From the NCBI GenBank assembly GCA_023433585.1, contig JAEZCL010000002.1, forward strand, positions 1 through 7,055: DNA of 7,055 nt, in the 5' to 3' direction. The notes below the pieces were generated by a model that had not been told where the DNA came from, searched no databases, and saw only the letters and a list, made by a program, of their open reading frames with translations. Made by a program: the position numbers and the translations under genes. Source of the stretch: Pseudomonadota bacterium. GTDB lineage: Bacteria; Pseudomonadota; Alphaproteobacteria; Caulobacterales; Caulobacteraceae. Shown here piece after piece: positions 7,005 to 7,055 of this stretch (positions within the stretch are counted from its first letter, which is position 1; each line of letters starts with the position of its first letter).

Positions 7005-7051
7005 GCCCGGCGGGAGGTGAGTAACGTCTCGCCGGGCACCGGGCGGGTGCC
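7005..7051 (+). terminator. Two overlapping GC-rich hairpins downstream of the hydrolase
   Basis: Hairpin 1 pairs 7005-7015 with 7027-7037: 11 bp with one G-U pair and an 11-nt loop. Hairpin 2 pairs GGCACC (7035-7040) with GGTGCC (7046-7051) around a 5-nt loop. They share 7035-7037, so the two full stems cannot form together. No T-run follows, which is common for actinomycete terminators. Position, 25 nt after the stop codon, supports termination of the hydrolase transcript. The window ends at 7055, so a converging gene cannot be excluded. Confidence 0.6.
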
Positions 7052-7055
7052 GGGC

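Noticed and set aside
5729..7039. Minus-strand frame of 436 codons opposite the hydrolase
   Set aside because: It mirrors the hydrolase codons, including a Gly/Arg run opposite the Pro/Thr linker. It is a shadow of a gene with clear motifs.

Overview
The window is high-GC actinomycete DNA. Strong GGAGG-type ribosome binding sites, G/C-ending codons, a GTG start and a secreted protein with a Pro/Thr linker and a family 2 cellulose-binding module all suggest a Micromonospora-like filamentous actinobacterium. The genus is inference only.

Layout: (1) Positions 5226 down to 1, minus strand, form one uninterrupted frame of 1742 codons that runs off the left edge. It is the N-terminal part of a very large secreted RHS/YD-repeat protein: signal peptide, N-terminal region, DNRLRE-like domain, two Ig/FnIII-like segments, an RHS entry segment, then YD repeats. 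The stop codon, the RHS core end and any C-terminal effector lie outside the window. (2) Positions 5227-5746 are a 520-bp divergent intergenic region with no convincing gene. It holds a candidate promoter for each gene, a perfect 12-bp palindrome, an 11-bp direct repeat and several short hairpins. (3) Positions 5747-6979, plus strand, encode a complete 410-residue secreted alpha/beta hydrolase with a (PPPTT)n linker and a C-terminal CBM2. (4) Positions 6980-7055 hold two overlapping GC-rich hairpins, probably the hydrolase terminator.

Both proteins are predicted to be exported. The hydrolase is probably an esterase or related serine hydrolase held on plant polysaccharide by its CBM2. The RHS protein is probably a surface or secreted shell protein of the kind that in other bacteria carries polymorphic toxin tips. 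Nothing shows that they act together beyond the shared divergent control region. I see no RNA gene, insertion sequence, CRISPR array or complete new system. The least explained parts are the control region and the hydrolase substrate.
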